A DNA stretch of 64,000 bases, from contig NC_088775.1 in NCBI RefSeq assembly GCF_954871325.1, positions 39,781,561 to 39,845,560 on the forward strand, read 5' to 3'. Below the pieces are notes generated by a model. That model ran no database searches, was not told the DNA's origin, and was given only the letters and a program-made list of their open reading frames with translations. The position numbers and the translations under genes were made by a program. The stretch is from Gordionus sp. m RMFG-2023. Taxonomy: Eukaryota > Nematomorpha > Gordioida > Chordodea > Parachordodidae. Positions 29,401-34,773 of this stretch are shown here, piece after piece (within the stretch, counting starts at the first letter, position 1; every line of letters begins with the position of its first letter).

Positions 29401-30869
29401 CCTTGAGATTTATTTAATAGATGTTCAAACCTTTTTACCATTCTATGAGCAAAATTTTAAGGCTTGCATAATATGTTTCTAGATGAAATATTGAGTTAGC
29501 CGTTTTTAAAAATCGGCTCAAAACGAGCCGTTTAACAATACTACCTACATTTTTGTTAAGTTAAGCTTAAGTAAAAAAAAGTTGTCAATATAAATAAATT
29601 GATCAAAATTAACTAAAAAACTTTAACAAACCTATTTACCTTCAACTTTTTCTTCCTTCAAGTCCAGATAAGGGTGTGTACTATTAGTCACTGACTTACC
29701 ATGTTCAAGAAAAGGTTTGTCTTTTTGACGAGGAATAAAAATGTGGAAATAACTTGTTGTTTTTTCATGAAACTAGTGAATGGATATTTTTTAACTAATA
29801 TTTATATAGGTATGTTCTTGTTTATTAATTTGTATAAATTAAATAACTAATAATTTTTTTTAAATTTGGGGAGCCGGAAAATTTTTTGAAGGGCAAAGAT
29901 TTTTTCAGGGGGCCAAGTTGAGGCCCCCTCAGGACCTACCTGAACGGCTGCATTTCACAAATACAATCGAATTATAGATAATATAATCATTCGAATAAAA
30001 AACTATTTAATTTCTCTTATAAAACAATCATCGCCTCAGTTTGTCTCTTAAATTAGCTGAATTCGCTCAATCTGGCGATTATTTTTCGCTGTATCCCAAT
30101 TTGGATAATTTGTTATCGCCCAATCCGGCTCACTCAATTCCTTTCGCTGATTTAACGCAAGAAACAAATCCTGTTTCTACTACCGTTAAAAGTTTAAAAA
30201 GGAATAGGCGAATGGTAAATAAAAATAGAAAAAATCCAAACGGATCTTTCGAGACGAAACCAATTGATTATTGGATGTATCAACGAAGGGCTATGTTGCT
30301 TTCGAATGATCAACAAAGGTAGGTATTTATATTTTTTAAAGAAGAAAGATTGAGGTAAAGGAGGAAAATATTTAATAAGCGAGTGAACATAAAAAGGAAT
30401 TTACTAACAATGCAAGGTAAAGTAGGGTGCTTGTGAGAATTTTTCTATGAATGTATGATATAAGGAAGAAAAGAATATTAGTTATAAACGATCGATTAAA
30501 ACATTGTACTAATTCTAGTCATCGTCATTATACAAAAAACATCCTTTTTTATCAGTAAACCACCGGTAGAAAATGCTGATAACAACTCGACTCAACTTAA
30601 CACTTTCGGGAAAATGTCTTACGCTTGGTTCAATCTGATGTTGGAGTTCATGAAAAATATTCGATATCAAAACGACACATATTACCTTTTTTCCATTTTT
30701 CCAGTTTATTTTTTTTATTTTTTGTAATATTAAAATACTTCAAAATATCGAGATCCTAATAGTTGCTGTCAGATTTGAACTAGTGCCTGCAGGCACAAGT
30801 TCGGAACCAGCACCGAGCCCGGATCTCTGTAAGAAAGTTATAGATCAGACACTGCAGACTTATATTTAA
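2380..30869 (+). CDS. ATF6: ATF6-type ER-stress transcription factor, split gene (overall)
   Basis: ATF6 is a type II ER membrane protein. On ER stress it moves to the Golgi, is cut by site-1 and site-2 proteases, and its bZIP half enters the nucleus to switch on chaperone genes. I joined exons 2380-2469, 2577-2838, 5814-6235, 7188-7289, 7968-8045, 11268-11375, 16134-16231, 16441-16812, 30040-30318, 30556-30723 and 30773-30869. All introns are GT-AG, every phase agrees, and the total is 2076 nt (691 aa plus stop). Seen: bZIP at 293-354 with the ATF6-type basic region, one hydrophobic span near 370-386, and a lumenal part with ATF6-like segments RSVSYKGRLLMS, LNRRGWLE and NDTYYLFSIF (human [30 protein letters not shown]). 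CREB3-family factors share the plan, but the RMIKNRESA signature and the lumenal matches favour ATF6. The N-terminus and C-terminus are the least certain parts. Confidence 0.87.
2577..2838 (+). CDS. ATF6: ATF6 exon 2 (N-terminal activation region)
   Basis: Residues 31-117. Acceptor attctctcaaag|CCA is phase 0 and donor TTG|GTAATG is phase 1. The peptide starts PSILPPTLSFKALKH and contains an acidic, hydrophobic stretch (PDVDDVIIVIDNVNNG) of the kind used for transactivation. Base composition is clearly richer in G+C than the flanks, as expected for coding sequence. An open frame runs on to 2927, so a longer exon is possible, but only the 2838 donor fits the phase of exon 3. Confidence 0.68.
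3296..4935 (-). mobile_element. PIF/Harbinger-like transposon remnant with inverted transposase copies
   Basis: Inverted repeats near 3303-3336 and 4899-4930 share ttgtccacg. The minus strand (about 4770 to 3870) encodes a Harbinger-type transposase remnant: an N-terminal segment (FHDIVNDDAGFMNS, FYKQAYRIGNA, LFITL) and a DDE-region segment VVDVAYPLNESIMNPFSERG near 4060-3990. The + strand from 3529 to about 3930 carries a second, inverted copy of the N-terminal part (WRLPFKFQDVNNDAAFM, DRLFITLR, YMPESSEN). Frames are interrupted throughout, so it cannot be active. It fills ATF6 intron 2. The exact ends are uncertain. Confidence 0.68.
5180..5575. repeat. possible small inverted-repeat element
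   Basis: The 5215-5290 segment (ccaaaccggt..., ...ggacctctaaaaa) and the 5510-5545 segment (cccggtttttagaggttcg) contain related inverted words. No target duplication was found, so the limits are soft. Confidence 0.3.
5814..6235 (+). CDS. ATF6: ATF6 exon 3 (N-terminal cytosolic region)
   Basis: Residues 118-258. Acceptor ttctcatacacag|CT is phase 1, and the donor GAG|GTTCTA (unusual T at +3) is phase 0. The peptide is Ser/Asn/Pro-rich (SPSPILPALSKGSRLPP at the start, MGMYGSNEE at the end), low in recognisable domains, as is typical of the N-terminal half of ATF6 proteins. Its opening SPILPALSKG resembles the opening PSILPPTLSF of exon 2. An alternative acceptor at 5849 keeps the same phase and would remove 12 residues. 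Confidence 0.75.
7188..7289 (+). CDS. ATF6: ATF6 exon 4 (before the basic region)
   Basis: Residues 259-292: AKQNNIMNHLEESYLLFSLS... ending EEKKKM. Acceptor catccaattatcag is phase 0 and donor ATG|GTAAAT is phase 0, so it can be included or skipped without shifting the frame. An in-frame ATG lies at 7158, upstream of the acceptor, and could start a short bZIP-only form if an internal promoter existed. The exon has no known domain. Confidence 0.62.
7968..8045 (+). CDS. ATF6: ATF6 exon 5: bZIP basic region
   Basis: Residues 293-318, 26 codons, phase 0 at both ends (acceptor aattttttag; donor GAG|GTTAAA). It reads HKQSKRLERMIKNRESASL then SRKRKKE. This is the DNA-contacting basic region with the invariant N...SAS..SR core, and RMIKNRESA is the ATF6-family signature. 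ATF6 binds ER-stress elements with NF-Y and ATF/CRE-like sites. This exon is the strongest single piece of evidence for the gene. Confidence 0.96.
8590..9629 (-). mobile_element. partial copy of the unclassified TIR element (see 20811-23290)
   Basis: Blocks match the element at 20.8-23.3 kb in order: ttacagcact (start of its gene), gacg.ctgttgct.ttggaatt, atatttctgacgatcacaaa, attcccaggtcaaa, cccaatct.ggattttgta, and a terminal gttgatttaatatggagtacaac ending at 9629. Only the first codons of the element's gene remain and most of its body is absent. A possible left end (gttgcatacacatgtcaaat at 8284) is not proven. It lies in ATF6 intron 5. Confidence 0.68.
10601..11095. mobile_element. hAT-type MITE
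   Basis: The 15-bp perfect inverted ends TAGGGCTGTGCCGAT / ATCGGCACAGCCCTA are flanked by an exact 8-bp duplication gttcaaat (10593-10600 and 11096-11103). It is 495 bp long, AT-rich inside, with subterminal gatcggatcgggttttt and no coding frame. It lies in ATF6 intron 5 about 170 bp before the leucine-zipper exon. Confidence 0.9.
11268..11375 (+). CDS. ATF6: ATF6 exon 6: leucine zipper
   Basis: Residues 319-354, 36 codons, phase 0 at both ends (acceptor attacttttag; donor GAG|GTTTAA). It opens YIKSLESRVEQLSKEKRDLE. Leucines at exon positions 5, 12, 19, 26 and 33 form a perfect five-heptad zipper continuing directly from the basic region. The NGSLK segment matches NGTLK of human ATF6. It mediates homodimerisation or pairing with other bZIP proteins. 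Confidence 0.96.
13124..13141 (+). other. candidate 18-nt ATF6 microexon
   Basis: Acceptor aattaattcacag and donor AAG|GTAAAA bracket six codons, ALPNSK, phase 0 at both ends, lying between the zipper and the membrane exon where human ATF6 reads KVPSPK. It may be chance: a partly matching inverted copy (ccttcgaaattg) sits about 100 bp upstream, so this could be the end of a small inverted-repeat element. The gene reads in frame with or without it. Confidence 0.2.
14215..14395. mobile_element. short inverted-repeat element (MITE-like)
   Basis: The left arm (cgactcgattaagattttag near 14252) and right arm (ctaaaatcttaatcgggtc near 14366) are inverted matches, separated by about 80 bp. The same word gattaagattttagc recurs at about 44830, so this is a family. 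Target duplication is not clear. Confidence 0.5.
15350..16062. mobile_element. foldback element with about 270-bp arms
   Basis: Left arm 15350-15625 and right arm 15799-16062 are near-perfect inverted repeats (acatacgaagcctcaaacca, tatgtacgtgataatttt, gcaaacgaaaccagacttac and others). Each arm contains a doubled unit accagacttacatattctta. The loop (about 15630-15797) holds an open frame. RNA across this region could form a very stable hairpin immediately upstream of the ATF6 membrane exon. Precise ends and target duplication are unresolved. Confidence 0.83.
15644..15817 (+). CDS. unknown 57-codon open frame in the foldback loop
   Basis: Reads GHNNIKVLLKTLDLKFIAEN, then ITDESTKKYKLFETINKDLA, then VSIMDSIDNLSYDANKE and a stop. 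It runs through the loop and a few codons into the right arm. The amino-acid mix is that of a soluble charged protein, and the base composition differs from flanking DNA. A consensus donor GCG|GTGAGT sits after NKDLA at 15763. I do not recognise it. It could be an exon fragment of a host gene captured by the element. Confidence 0.35.
   Translation, partial: GHNNIKVLLKTLDLKFIAENITDESTKKYKLFETINKDLAVSIMDSIDNLSYDANKE
16134..16231 (+). CDS. ATF6: ATF6 exon 7: transmembrane segment
   Basis: Residues 355-386. Acceptor gaatttttctag is phase 0 and donor CT|GTAAGA is phase 2. A basic, juxtamembrane NCVLKKVLPLLKATK is followed by the membrane span PGVFFGVAFLFLYFLPF, matching the place of [20 protein letters not shown] in human ATF6. 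A proline lies near the lumenal end of the span, a helix-breaking feature also seen in site-2-protease substrates. The foldback element at 15.35-16.06 kb ends about 70 bp before this acceptor. Confidence 0.86.
16441..16812 (+). CDS. ATF6: ATF6 exon 8: proximal lumenal domain with site-1-protease candidates
   Basis: Residues 387-510. Acceptor caattaatcag|A joins the phase-2 donor of exon 7 as CT+A (Leu), and donor AA|GTAATA is phase 2. The segment APRSVSYKGRLLMSKS aligns with [11 protein letters not shown] of human ATF6, and KNRLINLNRRGWLES with [13 protein letters not shown]. R413-S-V-S and R420-L-L-M fit the R-x-hydrophobic-x rule for site-1 protease, about 25-35 residues from the membrane. 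The first residues are Asn-rich (NNRNNNHS). Three stop codons in another frame just upstream confirm that the acceptor sets the frame. Confidence 0.87.
17085..17306 (-). pseudogene. hAT transposase C-terminal dimerisation region
   Basis: Reads GISTVSCEASFSTLKRVLSS then TRESMKDRKQNLILMAHGKR. The pattern E-x-S-F-S-x-L-K-R...R..M..R...L is the hAT-family dimerisation motif, near the end of the protein. Conventional copies have an Arg after Glu (ERxFS); here it is Ala. It is the 3' end of the degenerate transposase of the 13-kb hAT, separated from the rest by an LTR element. Confidence 0.78.
20811..23290 (-). mobile_element. unclassified DNA transposon with about 490-bp terminal inverted repeats
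   Basis: Ends gttg.attccatat.aaatca are inverted, and the match extends for about 490 bp at each side (20811-21300 and 22801-23290). It is inserted in the 5' LTR of the retrotransposon. The 3' LTR at 17955-17965 gives the empty site, from which a 4-bp duplication (atat) is inferred, although the AT-repeat context allows 2 or 6 bp. It carries one gene on the minus strand. A second, deleted copy is at 8.6-9.6 kb. Confidence 0.87.
21575..22411 (-). CDS. transposon-encoded protein with N-terminal Cys motif, possibly truncated
   Basis: 278 residues starting MSRKDIYIPVKCCNPFRIKS. Cysteine pairs CC at 12-13 and C..C in ICSSCRKKLKK near 47-52 could bind zinc. The centre is Ser/Thr/Pro-rich, followed by a basic stretch (KKRLNGKKYPVNKFLKIKGK) and a conserved-looking end VIEFYNSDENSRLMPG. 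I recall a widespread uncharacterised family in invertebrate genomes with SRLMPG..DFVS and a longer C-terminus (KQKRLLLCNLKELY), so this copy may stop early. It is the only gene in the TIR element and probably contributes to its transposition, but no catalytic residues are visible. Confidence 0.65.
   Translation of the reverse strand: MSRKDIYIPVKCCNPFRIKSHSVRYDLRNVLQWMIEVNSSLSINQKICSSCRKKLKKYSTNLISPFTSTIPITLPSISNLPSTTTINETFSDSEPDQPCNNPDSYTDFNTSISTLNETLPFLGETPIKKKRLNGKKYPVNKFLKIKGKIKKVFKINLEDQAKKDEAEIINQLKEKFATSSRNEKIQILTVLPKSWTLDKIEKEFSTTNFMSRIAKQLVEEKGVLSNPNIIKPSRIIPDDIANKVIEFYNSDENSRLMPGMNNFISMKVNGKNESQTLL
23495..25094 (+). mobile_element. BED-finger hAT transposon, degenerate
   Basis: Ends CAGTGTTGTTAAAATAGCG and ...TTTAACAACACTG, exact 8-bp duplication gcctgtat (23487-23494 and 25095-25102). 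Subterminal gcgcgctacttt arrays are present at both sides. Transposase pieces on the + strand: MCEIVEGSEISLENEKNIDY (23749), BED finger FRCKICRKILSSNHKQL (about 23870-23920), QKLADKVIMNFIIDTVQPLS (24194-24430), and TADCWTHY followed by GVTAHWINPKNLKRKSIALA and ITDNGSNFLKAF (24490-24780). The catalytic C-terminal half is missing and stops interrupt it. It is inserted into the DUF4371 hAT. Confidence 0.88.
24582..24782 (+). pseudogene. hAT transposase central region fragment
   Basis: TAHWINPKNLKRKSIALALK, ISEIHMSYTIQNKVCKMITD, NGSNFLKAF. The pattern H.I...w.....L.......H....I.......I..DNGSNF.KAF is the conserved RNase-H-like core of hAT transposases. ITDNGSN contains the second catalytic Asp. 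The frame ends soon after, where an exon boundary or deletion occurs. It is part of the 23495-25094 element. Confidence 0.75.
25229..28562 (+). mobile_element. hAT transposon with a second hAT inside it
   Basis: Ends TAGAGGTGGGCGTGGG / ...GCGCCCACCTCTA with exact 8-bp duplication gttgtagc (25221-25228 and 28563-28570). Transposase remnants on the + strand: SRKTLLNTIAPKIYYEIKIK and LSIITDFLTNDYKNRSLLTI at 27101-27307, a charged segment at 27974-28231, and a C-terminal dimerisation motif GQFGSERLFSIANLLLEERR at about 28265-28320. Stops and shifts disrupt it. The original element was about 2.0 kb before the nested insertion at 25731-27067. It is inserted in the DUF4371 hAT. Confidence 0.88.
25731..27067 (+). 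mobile_element. hAT transposon nested in the 25229-28562 hAT
   Basis: Ends CAGAGTTGTTACTAG and ...TTTTAACAACTCTG, 8-bp duplication catataag / catataaa with one mismatch (25723-25730 and 27068-27075). Subterminal arrays of tatctgtatctagata lie at 25745-25830 and 26925-27050. A transposase C-terminal remnant at about 26540-26730 reads NFDTQQILNHFFKNECRDF, then (after a frame change) a SSAMVERLF-type dimerisation motif. Inactive. The mismatch in the duplication suggests an older insertion than its neighbours. Confidence 0.8.
28590..29230 (-). pseudogene. DUF4371-type hAT transposase, N-terminal and catalytic fragments
   Basis: In minus-strand order: MDPEITTIFVCQQINHNRYY followed by LKSIFDLMLFLSLQELPFRG (29188-29070), then MADMVLEISH and ADETKDPSG (about 28910-28800), then EIQENLIGIINLQCLSAESI and a shifted YDCANIMSGRNGGVQT (28770-28600). 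NR..L..i.d...fL..Q.LpFRG, the DE(T)xD and the YDgA..MSG motifs are diagnostic of this hAT branch. At least two frame changes and several stops are present. Confidence 0.75.
29333..29535. mobile_element. short inverted-repeat element (MITE-like)
   Basis: Left arm ggctcgatttgagccaattttt and right arm aaaaatcggctcaaaacgagcc are inverted over about 60 bp, with about 80 bp between them. Internal words attttagc and ctaagcc resemble the 14215-14395 element. It is inserted near the 5' end of the 13-kb hAT. Duplication is not clear. Confidence 0.6.
30040..30318 (+). CDS. ATF6: ATF6 exon 9: lumenal domain
   Basis: Residues 511-603. Acceptor aatcatcgcctcag|T completes AA+T (Asn) from exon 8, and donor AG|GTAGGT is phase 2. 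The peptide includes KLAEFAQSGDYFSLYPNLDN and a basic stretch KSLKRNRRMVNKNRKN. I see no clear counterpart in human ATF6, so this is probably a lineage-specific part of the lumenal domain. The reading frame is fully open, with far higher G+C than the surrounding intron. Confidence 0.75.
30556..30723 (+). CDS. ATF6: ATF6 exon 10: C-terminal lumenal ATF6 motif
   Basis: Residues 604-659. Acceptor cctttttttatcag|T is phase 2 and donor TT|GTAATA is phase 2. GKMSYAWFNLMLEFMKN then IRYQNDTYYLFSIF matches [23 protein letters not shown] of human ATF6. Possible N-glycosylation sites are NNS/NST at 613-616 and NDT at 643. ATF6 glycosylation is part of stress sensing in mammals. The exon ends with an aromatic, hydrophobic run (FPVYFFYF), unlike the basic residues at this place in human ATF6. 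Confidence 0.82.
30773..30869 (+). CDS. ATF6: ATF6 last exon, form A
   Basis: A 49-bp intron (30724-30772, acceptor ttgctgtcag) leads to FELVPAGTSSEPAPSPDL followed by CKKVIDQTLQTYI and a TAA at 30867-30869. The G+C-rich codons and open frame support coding. A strong donor sequence (T|GTAAGA) inside the exon at 30829 leaves phase 1. If used, the next exon would be 31775 in a frame that soon stops. The C-terminus is therefore uncertain. Confidence 0.48.
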
Positions 30870-31774
30870 AGTGGGCAGATCGTTCACAATCATATAACAT
30901 TTTGAGGGACAAAATTCTTACTAAATGATAAAGAAAATATACTTATTACTTTGAACAAAATATCTATAAAAATAAAAACCATGAATGATTATTATAATAG
31001 AGTACGTTTAAGTAGTTAAAGGCATGTAATTATTTTCGGCTATTAATTACATCTCCCATATTTCAATATTTGTAAAAGTCAATGCCATTATAAAAGTCGG
31101 TTTAATGGTTCTCCTTAAAAACTATGTAAATTTTAAAACCTTAGAATCAAAATGCTTTATTATATTTTAATTAAAATATTTATCATCAACAAAAAGGACA
31201 TGTTTTTTCCAGCCCTAAATAACTCGGATAATATTCGCCCAAAGATGTCCTTAGTCATGCCAAACTTAGCTAAAAGTTTTGTTTTTTATATCGTTGAGCC
31301 ATTTCATGTCAAATCGATCAAATGATGATTTCCGCGGGACCCCTTTAGATTTGATCTTTATATGCAGAGATACACATAACTAAAGCAGTGTTTCTTTTAG
31401 AATACTAGCTCTTATATTTTCGGAGATATTAAGGGTCAAAAACTATGAAGGATGACTTTTTTACCCTTATCGATTGACATTAAATTAAAAATTTTCTAAA
31501 AACTACAAAGATATAAATTATGATTCTAATATCAAAATAAATATACATTCTATTTTTTAAAATTATTTTTATTTTTTTTTGGAAGTCCATTTAACTCCAT
31601 TCTAAAGTTTAAAATCCTTGTTAAAAATATTGAGTTTCTCTTTTATAAAATTCTGAGTTAAAGTCCCGATATTTGATTTTCATAGGGGAAATCGATAAAA
31701 ACACTAAAAAGCCAAGAGTTTTTTAAATGTAATTAATCCAAATATTATTTAAAATATTTATATTTTAATAACAG

Positions 31775-31826
31775 TGAAGAATCTACCAGGCCTGTGAATC
31801 CGGATCCTGAGCCAGAACCCTTATAA
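31775..31826 (+). CDS. ATF6: ATF6 last exon, form B (alternative)
   Basis: Acceptor ttaataacag|T is phase 2, so it can join exon 10 directly (TT+T, Phe) and give EESTRPVNPDPEPEPL then TAA, a 676-residue protein. The tail resembles form A (FE...P...EP.P.P.L), which suggests an ancient exon duplication or alternative last exons. Evidence is limited to phase, composition and this resemblance. Confidence 0.4.
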
Positions 31827-34770
31827 CCCTGATATTTTACTTCTAAATTTTTTTAAAAAAAATTTAATTAATTTTTCTTTATTTTATTTTTTTATTATAA
31901 AAAAATTTCAAGTGTTAAAAAAACCTATAAAATATTTATAAAAAACATTATAAAACATAATTGTTTTTTATTTTCATTATTAAAAACATTTTTCGTGGAA
32001 TCTTTATTTATATTAGTATATCCATTTTATTTAAATTTAAAAAATTATTATTTACTACTATATTAAATATAAAACAATATTCCTTCTTGCTTAAAATTTT
32101 ATAAAAATAGGAGAAACTCATTATTTTTTACAATATTCTAAACTTTAAATTGGGGTTAAATGTTGGTCACATTAAAAATAATAACTTAGAACTAGTAAAT
32201 CAAATCCTCAATTGAATAACTGCATACTTTGATCCTTGATATCTCTAAAAATATAGATGCTAAGATTCTCAAATTTGACACTGCCTTAGTTAAGTTTACT
32301 TTAATTTGTATACAAAATTTCTGCCAAATCTCAAAGAGGTCCGGAGAATCATGATTGATTTACATTAAATGACCCAGTTTATCAAAATTCATATTATGTT
32401 AATTTAATATTTTTGTAAAAATGTTGCTCTCAGAGGAACCATAATTTTTTCTCTTTGTATTAAAGATAAATATTTTTTATGTTTATAGTTAGTTTAATTT
32501 TAACAAATATGGTTTTAATGAATGATTCAAAATATAGAAAAATTGCATTTTATATTTTTAAAGTTATTATCAGAGATGCATTGATATCTAATATTACTTA
32601 TGATACGATACTTTTTATTTTTGTCGATACCAAATTATTCAATAAGTTAAATCTAATTTAGCACTAATAAAATATTATTTTATAAATTATTTTTATCATA
32701 TTTTTTAAAAGTTTTTAGACCATTTTATTTTTGATTTGAAAAGTTGCTTAAGAAAATAGATCAATAAATAGCATAGTGCTTACTTTTTAAGAATAATCTT
32801 AAGCGTTTATTATAATATTATATATTTAAAAAAAATAACAATTTATGCGTATAAATAAAATTTGATTTAGTTAGTGTTTAAATTTTTAAGGAATTATTTT
32901 TATATACGTGTCGGTGGTTTCTGCCTGATACCTGGCAATCTGAGGTATCGGTGCATCTTTGATTAATTATGTTTATTCAACAATGTATATTTTTATTCTT
33001 TATATCATCAGATTATGTTTATATCCAATGATAATATCTATATTTGAGAAGAATTCCATTTTATTGACAAGATATTGATATAAAATATAAATAACTAATA
33101 AAAGTTAATTATTATGAGAATAAACAAATAAAAGAAATAAAATATATTATATTTTTATTTGTTCAGTTTCCCGAATTATAATCGTGAGGTTACTTGAGGT
33201 ACGATGGGTGTATAGCAGTTTCCATTCTGTAAAGATGGTCTGAATAATTATGAGGCCCTTTATTCGTATTCCAAAAATTTAATTGGATCAATCAACAGTT
33301 AATATTTATTGAGTCTTAAGCTTCATCAATTTAGAAAGCTTGTAATTCCTATCTGATCTAGCCTTCTAACTAAAATTCGGTCTTTAAGACTTTAAAGAAG
33401 AACAATAAGTTCGCCTAAAGTAAAGCTGAAAGTTATATACTTAAATCTTTTATAATTTCGAAACTAATCTTTATTCAATATGATAAAAACATAAAAATAG
33501 CACAAGCCCAGGCAATAATTATGAAAGAAAACAGTACCTCTTCCAGGGGATTTTACTTGTATACCTACTATTCGCCAGATCAAATAGCCATGAAAACTGC
33601 TTTTCATTAACTAAAACTCAGAAATTTTCCTCCCAAATAGCCTTATTTTTTTCCCTGTGGTCACCTCCATACTCGAACTTTAGGCATGAGGCCCTTTCTT
33701 TTTAAAAATACTAGGAAAACTTTTAGATATCTCTGGCGATCTAAATAAATATTTTTACTTAGACGCAACATAGTGGTAGAAGCATGTAAATATAATCTAT
33801 TTTCTATTCACGGTTCTATGAAATATATTTTAAATTATAATAGCGCTTTATTTTTTCTATATATTAAATATATTTTATTTTTAAATAGTACATATAATAT
33901 AAAATATTATTGCCTATAAATTTATAAGGATTTTTTCCAAATATGAATATTATAAAATCTCTCGCGCTATTTTCTGGAAGTTCTAATAATTTAGTTATTT
34001 GTGTTGTGAATCAGACTGCACTATAATTTATAACTTAATTTATCACCTTATGATTTTTTGGATCATTTGGTAATTTATTACATTTGAAAAGCTTAAAGTT
34101 CATCTTTCTGGTAAAATTGAAGTTTCACAGATCCTGAATTATTTAACATTCCAAAGGAAAATTAAGTGATAACTGATTTAAGAAATTAATGAATGTGTTG
34201 AAAATTTTCTTGTATTTCATTATATATTTTTTATTTATATTCCCTATGTTCACTAATTTTATACTCTTTTACCATTTCATTTTTTTAGCAAACCTTAGTA
34301 AATTTTCCACAGACCAAATAAGTATGATGCAATTCGATTGTAAAATTACGGAAATGAAGCCACTCATTCTCAATAAAACAATTATCTAATCTTTTCTTTT
34401 AAATCATTATTTTTACATAAATTATATTTCTAATTATATTATTTGTGCAATTTTTCCATTAAATTTCGGATCACATCTGATTCAAATTTATTATTTTTTA
34501 AATTTGATTTTATTGTTCACAATTATCGGGGGATATTATTATATTATTACTTATAATTATTATGTAACATAATTATATATATATATTATATCAAATTTAA
34601 ATTTGCTTTAGACGATTTCATAATATCTAGTATTAGTGATTAGGGAATTGACCAAAAAATTGTTATTAATATAATTGTTATAATTCTTATTTGGTGTATG
34701 TTAATTATTAACACATTACATGTTAGTTAAATTAAATTATTGTATATTACCCCAGGGGTAGTAGAGATCT
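31827..34770. other. AT-rich region without recognised gene
   Basis: Beyond the last ATF6 exon I see no coding-like frame. The small frames at 32479-32661 and 34189-34389 are composed of AT-rich codons with no motif. No repeat pairs were resolved. Confidence 0.55.
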
Positions 34771-34773
34771 CCC

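Larger units (their letters stand above)
16929..29950 (-). mobile_element. hAT transposon (DUF4371/TTF type) filling ATF6 intron 8, with nested insertions
   Basis: An exact 8-bp duplication catttcac flanks it (16921-16928 and 29951-29958). Left end gggaccgtagccaag and right end ...cctacctgaacggctg are hAT-like but not a perfect pair. Transposase pieces on the minus strand appear in the right order across the later insertions: NRYYLKSIFDLMLFLSLQEL plus PFRG (about 29080-29150), ADETKDPSG and YDCANIMSGRNGGVQT (about 28600-28870), FNVFCEHTGHTLKRLLDWS split by the hAT at 23.5 kb, and the C-terminal dimerisation segment EASFSTLKRVLSSTRESMKD (17306-17085). Frameshifts and stops make it inactive. 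Without the insertion ATF6 intron 8 would be about 200 bp. Confidence 0.8.

Noticed and set aside
30773-30870. tRNA-like look of a GC-rich patch
   Set aside because: No acceptor stem or T-loop can be paired; the patch reads as ATF6 coding sequence.
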